From contig NZ_CP006681.1 of NCBI RefSeq assembly GCF_000565175.1, positions 1,111,132 through 1,175,131 on the forward strand: 64,000 nt of DNA, read 5' to 3'. Below, in pieces: positions 1-8,865 of the stretch. The DNA is from Spiroplasma culicicola AES-1 (GTDB taxonomy: Bacteria > Bacillota_I > Bacilli_A > Mycoplasmatales > Mycoplasmataceae). The notes below the pieces were generated by a model. It was not told the origin of the DNA, made no database searches, and saw only the letters and a list, made by a program, of their open reading frames with translations. Within the stretch, counting starts at the first letter, position 1; every line of letters starts with the position of its first letter. The translations under genes and the position numbers were made by a program.

Positions 1-624
1 CATTTGCACACGTTTGTCACTCATTTCATCAACATTTAATTGTGATAATTTTTCATAACAGTTTTTGTATGATAGATTAAATTCTAAGATATTTTCCATA
101 AATAAACTAAATGCCTGTTGAGCTTCTAAATTTTTAACTTTTGTTAATAATTTATTTAAGTTATCAAAGATAATTAAAGGATCTTTGCTTAATTCTAATT
201 CATCAAACATTTCTGTTAACTCATTTGCTTTTACTCCTAAAGCTTGAACTCCAGTTGCAACAATTAAGTCAACTCCTCCCATTTGTTCAATTACTTTAGT
301 TGGTAGTTTTTCATTTTCTAAGTTCTTGTCAATTGACATTAAAACAATAACTGAGTTTTGCAAAATAGCTAATAAATGGTTGATAATAATTAGCTTATCT
401 AGATTTTCATCAATTACTTTTCAATCTCCAAATGTTTTGTCTAACTCTACTCCAAATGTTTCAATATCTTTTCTTTTTGTTAAATGATCATTTTTTTCAA
501 AAAACTCACTAATATTTTTAGGAAATTCAAAATCCTTTTGAGAATTTTGTTTGAAATTAACATATACTTCATCAACAACATTTACAATTATATTTTCATA
601 TTCAATTGGTTTAATTTGTTTCAT
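1..624 (-). CDS. Hypothetical protein, 3' end beyond window (partial)
   Basis: An ATG start at 624 opens a frame that stays open to base 1 (208 codons), provided the TGA at 421-423 is read as Trp, so the C-terminus lies outside the window. I do not recognise the family. The visible part is soluble-looking and alternates acidic/lysine-rich helices with hydrophobic stretches (for example NHLLAILQNSVIVLMSID). There is no signal peptide, membrane segment or nucleotide-binding motif. It is divergent from the plus-strand gene that begins at 705. Sure that it is coding; the function is unknown. Confidence 0.7.
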
Positions 625-628
625 TTTT

Positions 629-657
629 TTGACTCACTTTTCTATACTTATTAATAA
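629..657 (+). promoter_or_regulatory. Putative sigma-A promoter for the 705-1844 gene
   Basis: TTGACT at 629-634 and TAATAA at 652-657 are separated by 17 bases in the gap between divergent genes. A Shine-Dalgarno-like AGAGGAG lies just upstream of the ATG at 705. Seen by eye only; AT-rich DNA gives many -10-like hits, so this is tentative. Confidence 0.4.
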
Positions 658-704
658 TACCTTATTTTTTTATTATAATAATAGATATATGAGTAGAGGA
701 GAAA

Positions 705-1844
705 ATGAATATGGTTTGAGGAGAATCCAATTCACGTGAGTTTTTAGATTGAGCAGATTTTTGTCGCAATAATGCTTTAAAACAACGTGGTGTCAATAAT
801 AGTGGTGGTCCAAATTTTCAAAGTGATCACTCATCAGGTGCTTATCAAAGTGCAAAAGAAACTATTTTAAATTTAATTCAAAAAAATCGCACAATTAGTG
901 TGCAACAATTATATAACACTATGCCTCTGGATTTATTAACAAATCCCACAACAAAACATGTGATGTTACAGTTGTATTATGAGGACAATTTACAAATTCA
1001 AAGTCAACAAACAAATAATAGTGATCGTGAAACTAACTTTGTTTTGGTCTTTGTTAAACGTGCACCAAAACCACAAAGTGCACCAAAAATGCCAAATGCG
1101 CCTCAAAAGAAACAATCAAATATTGAAGATTTAATTGATAATGATTGACGTGCTTCAGGAAGAAAATTGGATTTTGATAAAAAAGAACTTCCAAAGAGAG
1201 AAGAATTAAATATTAATTTAAAAAGAAATCCTCAACCAACTTTAAATGTTCAAGGTGTTAAACCTGTAGTTGATGTTAGAGATAAAGTTAAACCTCCAAA
1301 AATTGATCAAATTCAACCAAAAGTGATTACACCAAAACCAATTGAAATTCCAGAAATTAAAAATGAAAGTATAACCTACATTGAAATTCCAAAACCAAAA
1401 CCAGAAATCAAAGAAGAAATTATTCAGCCAACTGTATCACTTAACTTACAATTTAGACCTGAACCAAATAAAGTTGAAGTGGCAATTGAAGATAAAGTTT
1501 TCTATGGTTTAAGTGCTTATGAACTTTACTTTATTGAAGCATTTTTAGCAGATGCTCTTCATAAAGAAGAAAATAAAGAATACGTTAAAATCACAAAAGA
1601 AATTGTTAAAGCAAGAGCTGATGTAATTTACTTACAAAATAAGGATTCAATTAATTTCTTTTTAAAAATTTTAATTGCCCTATTATGTCTTGTAATTATA
1701 GGAATCTTTATTGCTATGGCTGTTTCAAAAAATAAAGTTAGAGCAAAAGCATTTAAAGATTATAATAAACAGTTAAAAATTGCAGGATATGTCAATATGA
1801 AATCACAATTAAAAGAAAAACACCCAAAAATTATAGAATTTTAA
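705..1844 (+). CDS. Pro-rich protein with single C-terminal membrane segment, unknown function
   Basis: This is a 379-aa frame in code 4; Trp codons are TGA (for example residues 5 and 16 and the TGA at 1146-1148). The start at 705 has a purine-rich ribosome site 4-6 bases upstream; the ATG at 711 is an alternative. The N-terminal ~110 residues are Gln/Asn-rich and polar. Residues ~120-260 form a Lys/Pro/Glu-rich low-complexity linker with repeated PKP and IEIP motifs. There is one hydrophobic segment near residues 320-345 (FFLKILIALLCLVIIGIF), then a basic tail. Topology is therefore tail-anchored or a long cytosolic domain tethered to the membrane. I do not recognise the family. It is divergent from the gene at 1-624 and ends 86 bases before the cysteine-rich peptide gene. 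Confidence 0.75.
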
Positions 1845-1851
1845 AAATTTC

Positions 1852-1906
1852 TTGTTTTTTAAATAATTAGTGTTATTATCTATATAGATAGTTATCTATA
1901 TAGATA
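1852..1906 (+). promoter_or_regulatory. Promoter with two abutting 14-bp palindromes: likely ArsR-type operator
   Basis: The perfect palindrome TATCTATATAGATA occurs at 1877-1890 and again at 1893-1906, separated by only GT, so the centres are 16 bases apart. A -35-like TTGTTT (1852-1857) and a -10-like TATTAT (1874-1879) precede it, so the palindromes would overlap the -10 and the transcription start. ArsR/SmtB repressors bind AT-rich imperfect palindromes at such positions, and an arsR-type gene ends 115 bases downstream on the other strand. Binding is inference; the repeats are directly visible. Confidence 0.6.
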
Positions 1907-1930
1907 AAGATCTAAAAGGAGGAAATCAAT

Positions 1931-1996
1931 ATGATTTATATTACAGATGGATGTACATGCCAAAATTGCACATGTGAAAATTGCGATTGTAAATAA
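1931..1996 (+). CDS. 21-residue Cys-rich peptide, metallothionein-like
   Basis: A strong AAGGAGG ribosome site precedes ATG at 1931. The 21-codon frame ends in TAA and encodes six cysteines in a regular array: C8-x-C10-x2-C13-x-C15-x2-C18-x-C20. Such CxC/CxxC spacing is typical of soft-metal (Cu, Cd, Zn, As) binding peptides. The gene has its own promoter/operator, its own terminator (1998-2032), and a convergent ArsR-family regulator that is itself Cys-rich, so a metal-responsive buffering or delivery peptide is the natural inference. Too short for standard gene callers. It could also be a metal-sensing leader peptide, but no gene follows on the same strand before the terminator. Confidence 0.6.
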   Translation: MIYITDGCTCQNCTCENCDCK

Positions 1997-1997
1997 T

Positions 1998-2032
1998 AAA
2001 AAGAGTTAGATATTTTTAATCTAACTCTTTTT
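1998..2032. terminator. Bidirectional intrinsic terminator
   Basis: A 14-bp stem (AAAAAGAGTTAGAT paired with ATCTAACTCTTTTT) around a short AT loop, with T-runs on both strands. It separates the Cys-rich peptide gene from the convergent regulator gene, and its right arm overlaps the last codons of the regulator. Confidence 0.8.
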
Positions 2033-2338
2033 ATTACAATTGTCACAATTATATGGTTTTGAACGAACTACTTTAAAGAACTCTTCTAATTCTTTAAAAC
2101 CCTTTTCATTTATTGAATAGAATTTTGAATTTTTATTCTTTGTTGATGTAATTAATCCTACTTCTTCAAGTAATTTTAAATGATAGCTTAAGGTTGGTTG
2201 AGTAATATTTAATTCAACCAGTATATTTTGGGCACATTTATCACATTCACAACCACAAATTCTATTTAGAATTTTTAATCTTGTTGGATCACTAAGAACT
2301 TTAAATATTTGTGCATATTCTTTAAAATTTGTTTCCAT
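2021..2338 (-). CDS. ArsR/SmtB-family metal-responsive repressor
   Basis: A 105-aa winged-helix protein. The DNA-recognition helix is visible as NITQPTLSYHLKLLEEVGL (residues ~44-62), followed by a wing (TSTKNKNSKFYSI). In helix 3 it carries C28-G-C30-E-C32-D-K-C35, matching the position of the ELCVCDL metalloid/soft-metal site of ArsR/CadC-type sensors, and a second CxxC pair (C98, C101) near the C-terminus. It would release DNA on binding metal. Its likely target is the double palindrome upstream of the Cys-rich peptide gene, with which it is convergent. As(III), Cd, Cu or Zn cannot be told apart from sequence. Family call is secure; ligand is unknown. Confidence 0.88.
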   Translation of the reverse strand: METNFKEYAQIFKVLSDPTRLKILNRICGCECDKCAQNILVELNITQPTLSYHLKLLEEVGLITSTKNKNSKFYSINEKGFKELEEFFKVVRSKPYNCDNCNKKS

Positions 2339-2380
2339 AAATATCTCCCTTTTTGATTATACTTGAATGGTGTAAATAAA

Positions 2381-2404
2381 AAGAAATGTATTTCTACATT
2401 TCTT
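2381..2404 (-). terminator. Intrinsic terminator downstream of the 64-aa gene
   Basis: Stem AAGAAATGTA/TACATTTCTT with a 4-base loop, followed on the minus strand by TTTTTATTT. It ends the 2394-2588 gene before the regulator gene. Confidence 0.7.
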
Positions 2405-2588
2405 GTTTTTTTCATTTACTTTTTAAGATTTTAAATTCCCCAACTAAAATTTTAATTTCATTTTTTTGATTTTTTACATCAATTTTTGCAGCTTTAATTG
2501 ATTCTTTTGATTTTCCTAAAGCAACTTCTTTTTCAACTTTTTTAGCTTTTAATTCAGCAACTTTTGCTTTGTATTCTTCTTTTGTCAT
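2394..2588 (-). CDS. 64-aa Lys/Glu-rich hypothetical protein
   Basis: ATG at 2588 follows an AAGGAG ribosome site. The frame needs one TGA as Trp (2412-2414) and stops at TAG 2394-2396 inside the terminator hairpin. The product is highly charged (about one third Lys) and almost certainly one long helix or coiled coil (AELKAKKVEKEVALGKS, then KNQKNEIKILVGEFKILK). No known domain. It lies downstream of the MepB gene on the same strand and may be in that transcript. Confidence 0.55.
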
Positions 2589-2708
2589 GTTGTTATTTCT
2601 CCTTAAATAGATTTTTCAAATACATTATTAAGTTTATACTTTTTTAAAATATAGTCAAACTCTTCAAAATTAAACATTTTAAGTCTAAAAATAAAATCCT
2701 CTTTAAAT

Positions 2709-3140
2709 CTATTCAAAATTAACAAAATATTTTGTTTGTCATAACTTATTCTTTTTTGCTGTTTTATTTAAATTATTATTTCATGGTGCATAGACTCTAA
2801 AACCCATTTTGCCACAATTTTCTTTATTTTTTAATATTCCTTGTTTTAATAAAATTTCTTTATTAAATTTAAAATATCCCCCTATTTTGTCATCTAAAAC
2901 AAAAATAATTAATTCATCAATGTTTTCATCAGATGAAAAAGGTTCATTTATACCTTCATTATTTTTTTTATAAAAAACAACAAAATAGCCATTCTTAGTT
3001 GGTGTTTTTTTAGCTAATCTACTTTTGTAAGTTTTGTTTTCATAAATAAATTCTGTGCCTTCATAATGTTCATTGTCTTTTTCTATATTTATTTCAACTT
3101 TAGAAGAAAATATAGAATTTAATCTATCAATTGTTTTCAT
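2709..3140 (-). CDS. MepB-family protein
   Basis: A 143-aa frame in code 4: two TGA Trp codons extend it beyond a standard-code stop at 2781. It matches the MepB domain pattern I know from Firmicutes: SRLAKKTPTKNGYFVVFYKK near residues 40-60, the IGGYFKFNKEILLKQGIL block, then G-K-M-G-F-R-V-Y-A-P-W and a closing KLWQTKYFV. MepB is named for its gene linkage to the mepRA drug-efflux locus in Staphylococcus; its biochemical role is not established. The ATG overlaps the stop of the upstream gene (TAATG), implying translational coupling. Confidence 0.75.
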
Positions 3141-3619
3141 TACAAGTCCTTAAAATTAAACTTAAATTCATCTGATATTTTTTTATAAGCAATTGTTTGT
3201 CCGTCATCTAAAGTTTTATCATACATAAAAACTCCATAAAATTGATATTGTGATTTTTTAGTACCTTTAAAAGTTTGTTTAAAAACAATAAACTGGGTTT
3301 TTGTAGCTATAAGTTTATCAATATCTTTTAACCTCTTTTGAAGATCTTTTTGAGCATTAAAATTATAAATATATAAACCATCATTTGATACTCAGTTGTA
3401 GTATCCCTCACTTAATTTTTGGTCTAAATCATATTCTTCATCCACATTTAAACATCAAATTTGTTCCACTTCATTTAGGTTATAACCTTTTTGTAATTGA
3501 CTTATTCCATTGTAATCTGTAAATAAGCGTGCAATTACATCAGCTATTTTTTCAAAATAAATTTCATCACTTGTAGTTATTTTCTTTTCATTTAATATTT
3601 TTGAAAAAACTTGTTCCAT
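3140..3619 (-). CDS. Hypothetical protein coupled to MepB-family gene
   Basis: A 159-aa frame from ATG 3619 (ribosome site AAGGAGAC upstream) with two TGA Trp codons. It stops in TAATG with the MepB gene. I do not recognise the family. It is acidic to neutral and soluble, with an aromatic-rich C-terminal half (QYQFYGVFMYDK) that looks like an alpha/beta domain. The 1-base overlap suggests fixed stoichiometry or an obligate partner for the MepB-like protein. The module is flanked by its own divergent promoter region (3620-3762). Confidence 0.7.
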
Positions 3620-3762
3620 TGTTTATCGTCTCCTTATTTTTATATTATATTAATTAATCTTCTTTTTTTATAAGAATAAATTAATATAATAAAACAATTT
3701 GAATATTGACAAACTTGTTTTTTATTTTAAATGTTTGATAAAATAATACCAAGGTGATTAAA

Positions 3763-4773
3763 ATGAATTACAAAAAAAGTTTAAAGAAATTAAGACAATA
3801 TCATTATAAGTGATGAAACGTAACGATCATTGTAATTTTCTTTCCACTAGTTTGACTAATGAGTTGGCTTTGTTCAAAAATATTCCTTGGATATTTATTT
3901 AATTACAAACGTAGTGGAACTACAAAAAAAGGAATTGAATTAAATAGTTATGAACATTTATTAGATGATCTTGCCAATAAAAAAGTTTCTGAATTTGATA
4001 TTGAAAAAGATCAAATTCGTGAATTTAACATTGGAAAACTAAGTGAACAAATCAGTGCTCTGATTGTTAGAAATAAAAAATCAACTAAATGAGTAATTGG
4101 TTTGCATGGTTTTAAAAGAAATAAGTATATTGGTTTAAGAAATGTTTATCATTTTTATAAACAAGGATATAACATTATAACTTTTGATGGTTATGCTCAT
4201 GGAAAAAGTTATGGAGTTAAATCTGACTTTGGAGTAACTAATGCAAAACTTTTAAATGAAGTTATTTCTTGAGTTAAAAATAGTTTTGAAGTTAGTGAAA
4301 TTGGAGTATTAGGTGTAAGTATGGGAGCTGCAAGTTCATTGCAATTTGTAAATACTTATTATAAAGATAATAAAATTGATTGATTAATAGCAGATTGTGG
4401 TTTTTCAAATGCTGTTCATCAAATTAGATTTTTCTTACAAAAATATTTATTAATTCCTTGATGATTAATGTCATTAGGTATAAACAAAAATATGAGAAAG
4501 AAAACAAAAACCAACATTAAAGAAGTTAACTTATTAAAATTGGATCAATCAATTTCCGATTTAAGAATTTTGTTTATTCATGGAAAACAAGATGACTTTA
4601 TTATGTATCACAATTCTGTTGTGATGTATTACTTAAAAACAAATCAAGAACCTGAACATAAAAGTTATATTAAAATTTATGATAATGCAAAACATTCAAG
4701 CTCAATGCATATGAACTTAAATGATTACCATAAACTAACACTAAACTTTATAAATAAAAAAATGGTTAGCTAA
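3763..4773 (+). CDS. Membrane-anchored alpha/beta hydrolase (serine hydrolase family)
   Basis: A 336-aa protein from ATG 3763 (ribosome site AAGGTGAT). It has a basic N-terminus then a membrane segment (~residues 18-48, VTIIVIFFPLVWLMSWL). The hydrolase core shows WVIGLHGFKRNK (oxyanion region, ~110), FDGYAHGKSYG, the nucleophile elbow LGVSMGAA, an acidic residue in LFIHGKQDDF and the catalytic His in DNAKHSSS. It resembles the BAAT/prolyl-oligopeptidase-like anchored hydrolases repeated in mollicute genomes; the substrate is unknown (peptide or lipid esters are candidates). Many TGA Trp codons. It ends in a palindromic terminator shared with the convergent nrd operon. Confidence 0.85.
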
Positions 4774-4788
4774 CCATTTTTTTATTTA
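4751..4788. terminator. Perfect-palindrome bidirectional terminator
   Basis: A perfect inverted repeat centred on AGCT at 4768-4771 with arms of 19 bases ending in A/T runs. It overlaps the hydrolase stop codon and ends just before the nrdE stop, so it serves both convergent transcripts. Confidence 0.8.
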
Positions 4789-6933
4789 TTAAATTACACA
4801 TGCATCACATTCATAATTTTCACTATCTTCTAAAACTTCTTGTCTTACTCTAACATAATAAATTGAGGCACATCCTTTTTTGAATGCACGAATGTATGCT
4901 TTGTTTAAATCTCTTGTTGTTACTTTATCTGTCATAAATAAAGTTAATGAGATTGCTTGATCAACGTGTTGCTGAGCTGCAGCTGCAATATCTATAATTG
5001 GATCTGGTCCAACTTCATAAGCGCCAAGAGAATAATAACCAATATTGTCAAAATTCATTTTATATGCAGGCACATATACTCTTCCAAGTTTTCCTTCTTT
5101 TCTAACTTCAACTGGTGCAACCACTGGTTGAAGACTTGGTGTACAAGATGATAAATAACTAATTGAACCAGTTGGTGCAACAGCAAGTAAGTGAGAGTTC
5201 GCTAGTCCTGTTTTTTTAATTTCACTTACTAAATTAATTCAATCTTGTTTTGAAGGAATTGAAATATTATATTTAGTGAATATATTCTTAACTTTTTCAA
5301 ATTCAGGTGTCCATTTATTTTCATCACAAGTTGTATATTTGTCAAAATAAGTTCCATCAGCAAATTTTGTTTTTTCAAAATTTTTGAATTTACCAAATTT
5401 AATTGCTAATTTATTTGAAGCTTTAAATGAATTGTAAGCCATTGCATAGAAAAACATATTTGTAAAATCAACTGCTTCAGGGGCATTATAATATATTTCA
5501 TTAGTTGCAAGAAAACCATGTAGGTTCATTGCACCAAGTCCAACAGCATGATTATTTTTATTTCCATTTTCAATTGAAGGTGCACTTGATAAACTTGAAG
5601 TTCTTGAAACATGATCAAGTGCTTTAATTGATTCAAAAATCATATTTTCAAATTCACTTCCTGCTTCCATTGCTTTTGCAATGTTGATACTTCCTAAGTT
5701 ACAACAAATATCTTCTCCAACTTTTTTAAAACTTAAATCTTCATTAAATTCACTTGGAGTTGAAACTTGAACAATCTCACTACACAAGTTACTCATAACA
5801 ATTCTTCCTGGATGTGCATTTCTATTATTAACAGTGTCATCAAATAAAATATAAGGATATCCACTTTCAAAATGTAATTCTGCAATTACTTGAAATAATT
5901 TTCTTGCATTGATAAAAGTTTTTTTAATTTCTTTATTGTTAATCATGTTGTCATATTCTTCTGTAATTGAAATATCTGACATTGGTTTTTTATAAACTCT
6001 TTCAACATCATAAGGACTGAATAAAGCCATCTCTTTATTTTCTTTTGCAAGTTCAAAAGTAATATCTGGAATTACTAATCCAAGTGAAAGAGATTTGATT
6101 CGAATTTTTTCATCAGCATTTTCTCTTTTTGTATCTAAAAATTGTAAAACATCTGGGTGGTGAGCATTTAAATAAACTGCACCAGCTCCCTGACGTTGTC
6201 CAAGTTGATTTGCATATGAAAATGAATCTTCCAAAATTTTCATAACAGGAATTACACCTGTTGCTTGGTTTTCAATATTTTTAATTGGTGCGCCAAACTC
6301 TCTGATGTTTGTCAAACATAATGCAACTCCCCCACCTCTTTTTGAAAGTTGGAGTGAAGTTGTTACTGCTCTACCAATTGATTCCATATTATCTTCAACT
6401 CTTAATAAATAACAAGAAATATATTCTCCTCGTTGTTGTTTTCCTGCATTTAAAAATGTTGGCGTAGCTGGTTGAAATCTTCCAAGCATAATTTCTTTTG
6501 AAATATTTTTAGCTTCTTCAATATCTCCTCCACCAAAGAAAATCGAATTCATAAAAACTCTATCTTCATAATTTTCTAAATAAAGTTTTTGATCAAAACT
6601 TTTTAATGCATATGCATTATAAAATTTTAATGCTCCCATGAAACTTGGAAACTCATGATTATATTCATTTAATTGTTCTCTTAATGAAATTAAATCTTGT
6701 AAATTATATTTTCCAATTAATTCTTTATCTCAATAATCATTTTGTGTTAAATAATTTATTTTTTCTTCAAAGTTTTTGAACTTCATTCTTTTAACTTCAA
6801 TTTCATTATCAATATATTTTTTTGCAGCTTGACGATCAATTTCAAAATTTGATCCATTTTTTTCAAATATTTTTACACGCGCATTCAACGCAATGTACTC
6901 GTCTAAACTATTTTTATTTAAATTGTTGCTCAT
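4789..6933 (-). CDS. nrdE: Ribonucleoside-diphosphate reductase alpha subunit, class Ib type
   Basis: 714 aa in code 4 (TGA Trp codons split it in the standard code). It reduces NDPs to dNDPs with NrdF. Visible family signatures are the substrate-site start [19 protein letters not shown], the active-site Cys in [11 protein letters not shown], the finger-loop region [15 protein letters not shown], the [11 protein letters not shown] motif, and the C-terminal pair YECDACVI (CxxC) that relays electrons from NrdH-like/thioredoxin proteins. The length is normal for NrdE and it lacks the N-terminal ATP cone. It is the last gene of nrdF-nrdI-nrdE; ATG 6933 follows nrdI by 10 bases with ribosome site AAAGTAGG. 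Confidence 0.96.
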
Positions 6934-6943
6934 TTATTTTTAC

Positions 6944-7399
6944 CTACTTTTCTCAAAACTCTTTTAAAATTTGTTTTACTTGTTCAACATCTCCTGCTGT
7001 ACCAAGTAATTCAAATTGGTATAACAATGGAACGTTTAATTTTTTTGAAATGATTGGTCCAGCAATTGCAAAAGTATCACCAAAATTTGTATTACCCGAA
7101 GCAATTACTCCTTTACAATAATTTCTATTAACCTCATTATTTAAAAAATTAATTACTGGTTTAGGAACTGCTCCCTCAATTTTGTTTCCCCCAGCTGCAT
7201 AAGTTGGAGTTATTAAAACATAATCCCTATCCATTCTTAATTTATTTTCAACTTCCATTGGTATTCTTGAATTATCGATTGCTAATTTTTCTATAAATCT
7301 ATGTGTATTATTTGATCTTGATGAGAAATATACGACATGAATATTTCCACTTGGTTTAATAACTACATCAGAAGAAACCATCACTATATCTTTGTGCAT
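6944..7399 (-). CDS. nrdI: NrdI flavodoxin-like activator of class Ib RNR
   Basis: 151 aa; TGA at 6953 is Trp and the true stop is TAG at 6944-6946. NrdI is an FMN protein that delivers oxidant to NrdF. Visible are the phosphate-loop-like VVYFSSRSNNTHRFIEKL, the 50s region TPTYAAGG, and GVIASGNTNFGDTFAIAG typical of NrdI. It lies 3 bases downstream of nrdF, so translation is probably coupled. In mollicutes with metal-free NrdF, NrdI is needed to make the DOPA radical, which fits the neighbouring nrdF. Confidence 0.95.
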
Positions 7400-7402
7400 G
7401 GT

Positions 7403-8425
7403 TTAAAAATCTCAGTCATCATCATCTGTCTCTTCAGTTACTCCCATAATGTATGAAGATCCATTACCTGAAAAGAAATCATGATTTTCATCTGCTCTTG
7501 CAGATAATTGTGTAAATATTTCTGGTTCTATTTTTGTTTCTTCTAATGTAAATGGTGATTCATATCCTAAGTTTTGTAAAAATTTTCCTGCGTTGTAAAC
7601 ACTAAAGCGAATTGCATCTTCTGCTAATCCAAATCCATCATACAACTCATGTAAATATTTTTTTTCTAAATCAATTAATTTGTACAATAAATCAAAAACA
7701 AATTCTTTCATTTCTTTTTGTTTTTCAGCACTTAGTTTTTCAACTTTTCTTTGATACTTATACCCACTGTAATAATTGTGAATCACTTTGTCTCTTAAAA
7801 TTAAGCGAATGATATCTGAAGTATTTGGCAATTTACCTCTTGCAGATAAATAGAATGGTAAATAAAATCCACCATACAATAAAAATCCAGGCATTAAAGC
7901 CGCAGCCACTTTTGATTTAAGTGGATCTTTATCTACATAATAAGGAATTAATTCTTTTGCTCTATCTTGAAGTGATTGAGTATCAATAACTCATTGATGT
8001 GCTTCTTCAATTTGGTCACTGTTACATAAAGTTGAAAAGATTGTTCCATAACTTCTTGCATGAACTGCAACCATAAAAGCAAAGTTTGTATAAATTACTT
8101 GTTCGTGATCTGTTAAAGAGTGATCAACTTGTGCTACATCTCCAACAGTTGCTTGAATTGAATCAAGTAAAGTTAATCCTGTAAAAGTTCTTGTAACTAA
8201 TTGTTGCCATTCTGGTGTTAAAGTTTTTCATGAAACTAAATCATTTGATACAGGAATTTTTTCTGGTAATCAAAAATTTTGTGTAACCCTATTTCATACT
8301 TCTAAATCTTTTTCATCATTCATCACATTTCAGTTTACACTTCTCATTTTGCCCTGAAAATTATTCATTGCATATTCGATTGGTGAAACTGACTCATTAT
8401 AATACTTATTTTTCACGTTTTTCAT
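7403..8425 (-). CDS. nrdF: RNR beta subunit NrdF, V/P/K variant (predicted metal-free, DOPA-radical type)
   Basis: 340 aa from ATG 8425 (ribosome site AAAGGAGA). It supplies the radical for NrdE. In ordinary NrdF the di-metal site uses one Asp, three Glu and two His. Here D88 (LTLLDSIQ), H122 and H216 are kept, but the three Glu positions are V119 (FMVAVHARSY), P179 (ALMPGFLLYGGF) and K213 (LRDKVIHNYY). The radical Tyr corresponds to Y126 in HARSYG. This V/P/K set is the signature of the metal-free class (class Ie) described from Mesoplasma florum, in which the Tyr is modified to DOPA with NrdI. I therefore infer a metal-independent RNR. It is the first gene of the operon, behind a cobalamin-type leader. 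Confidence 0.95.
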
Positions 8426-8464
8426 ATAATCTCCTTTATTGTTTATAAATAAGGACAACTAAAA

Positions 8465-8486
8465 AGCATCTCTATAAAGGGATGCT
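8465..8486 (-). terminator. Leader terminator (expression platform) of the nrd riboswitch
   Basis: Stem AGCATC/GATGCT (extended by C-G and a wobble) with a short loop, followed on the minus strand by TTTTTAGTT. It lies between the cobalamin-like aptamer and nrdF, 40 bases before the start codon, so it is the likely off-switch in the presence of ligand. Confidence 0.7.
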
Positions 8487-8578
8487 GAATAAATATAAGA
8501 AAATTATTTTATTATATACCAAAAAATGGTATTCAAAATAACTCTGTTAATTCATCCCCAGGAATAACATAATTGTGA

Positions 8579-8739
8579 AAATAGCAGACCGGTCTTCTGG
8601 CTTAGCTTCATTTTACTAACTACCCTTCTCAAAACAAATTGTTTCAATGGTTACTTGTAGTTTTCATCAGCATTACAGTTGCTGGGACAGCAAGAGACTT
8701 TCACTCTTTTCCCGTACATCTATATTTTCAAGGCTATTT
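8579..8739 (-). ncRNA. Cobalamin riboswitch aptamer upstream of nrdFIE
   Basis: Read on the minus strand, the segment shows the conserved cobalamin core: a GGGAA block, a short hairpin (AGAGTGAAAGTCTCT), GCTGTCCCAGCAACTGTAAT, TGATGAAAACTAC, then GAAGGGTAGT and the B12 box AAGCCAGAAGACCGGTC. The ends AAATAGC and GCTATTT pair as a perfect 7-bp P1. ACTAC/GTAGT can form an internal arm with GAGAAGG in the position expected of class I cobalamin aptamers. An intrinsic terminator follows before nrdF. Cobalamin riboswitches repress B12-independent RNR genes in some bacteria that also own a B12-dependent one. This leader occupies most of the 440-base gap between nrdF and the MerR gene; nothing else was recognised there. 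Confidence 0.85.
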
Positions 8740-8833
8740 AGTTGTAAAGTTATATTACTATACCCCTAGTAAAATATCTATAACTTTTTTTATAATTATA
8801 AAAAATATTTTTTAGACCAATAAATATGCTAAT

Positions 8834-8864
8834 AAAAACTCTCAACCTAAAATTGAGAGTTTTT
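8834..8864. terminator. Bidirectional intrinsic terminator after the MerR gene
   Basis: A 12-bp stem AAAAACTCTCAA/TTGAGAGTTTTT with a 7-base loop, flanked by A and T runs. It terminates the aldo/keto reductase-MerR transcript before the nrd leader. Confidence 0.8.
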
Positions 8865-8865
8865 A

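Noticed and set aside
551..739. Plus-strand ORF of 62 codons spanning the divergent promoter region.
   Set aside because: Antisense to the first gene and out of frame with the well-supported 705-1844 gene; its hydrophobic composition is typical of AT-rich antisense.
1877..1906. Twin palindromes considered as a mobile-element end or CRISPR-like repeat.
   Set aside because: Only two copies, both in a promoter, no spacer-like array and no cas genes; an operator explains them better.
2603..2725. Open frame on the minus strand overlapping the mepB 3' end (about 40 aa, TTG start, contains an internal ATG at 2677).
   Set aside because: No convincing ribosome site or ATG at its 5' end; it overlaps a confident gene. 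Composition is plausible, so it remains a weak candidate only.
8427..8865. Considered a 2'-deoxyguanosine/purine riboswitch, as in the M. florum nrd operon.
   Set aside because: No three-way-junction purine aptamer core is present; the conserved blocks match cobalamin aptamers instead.
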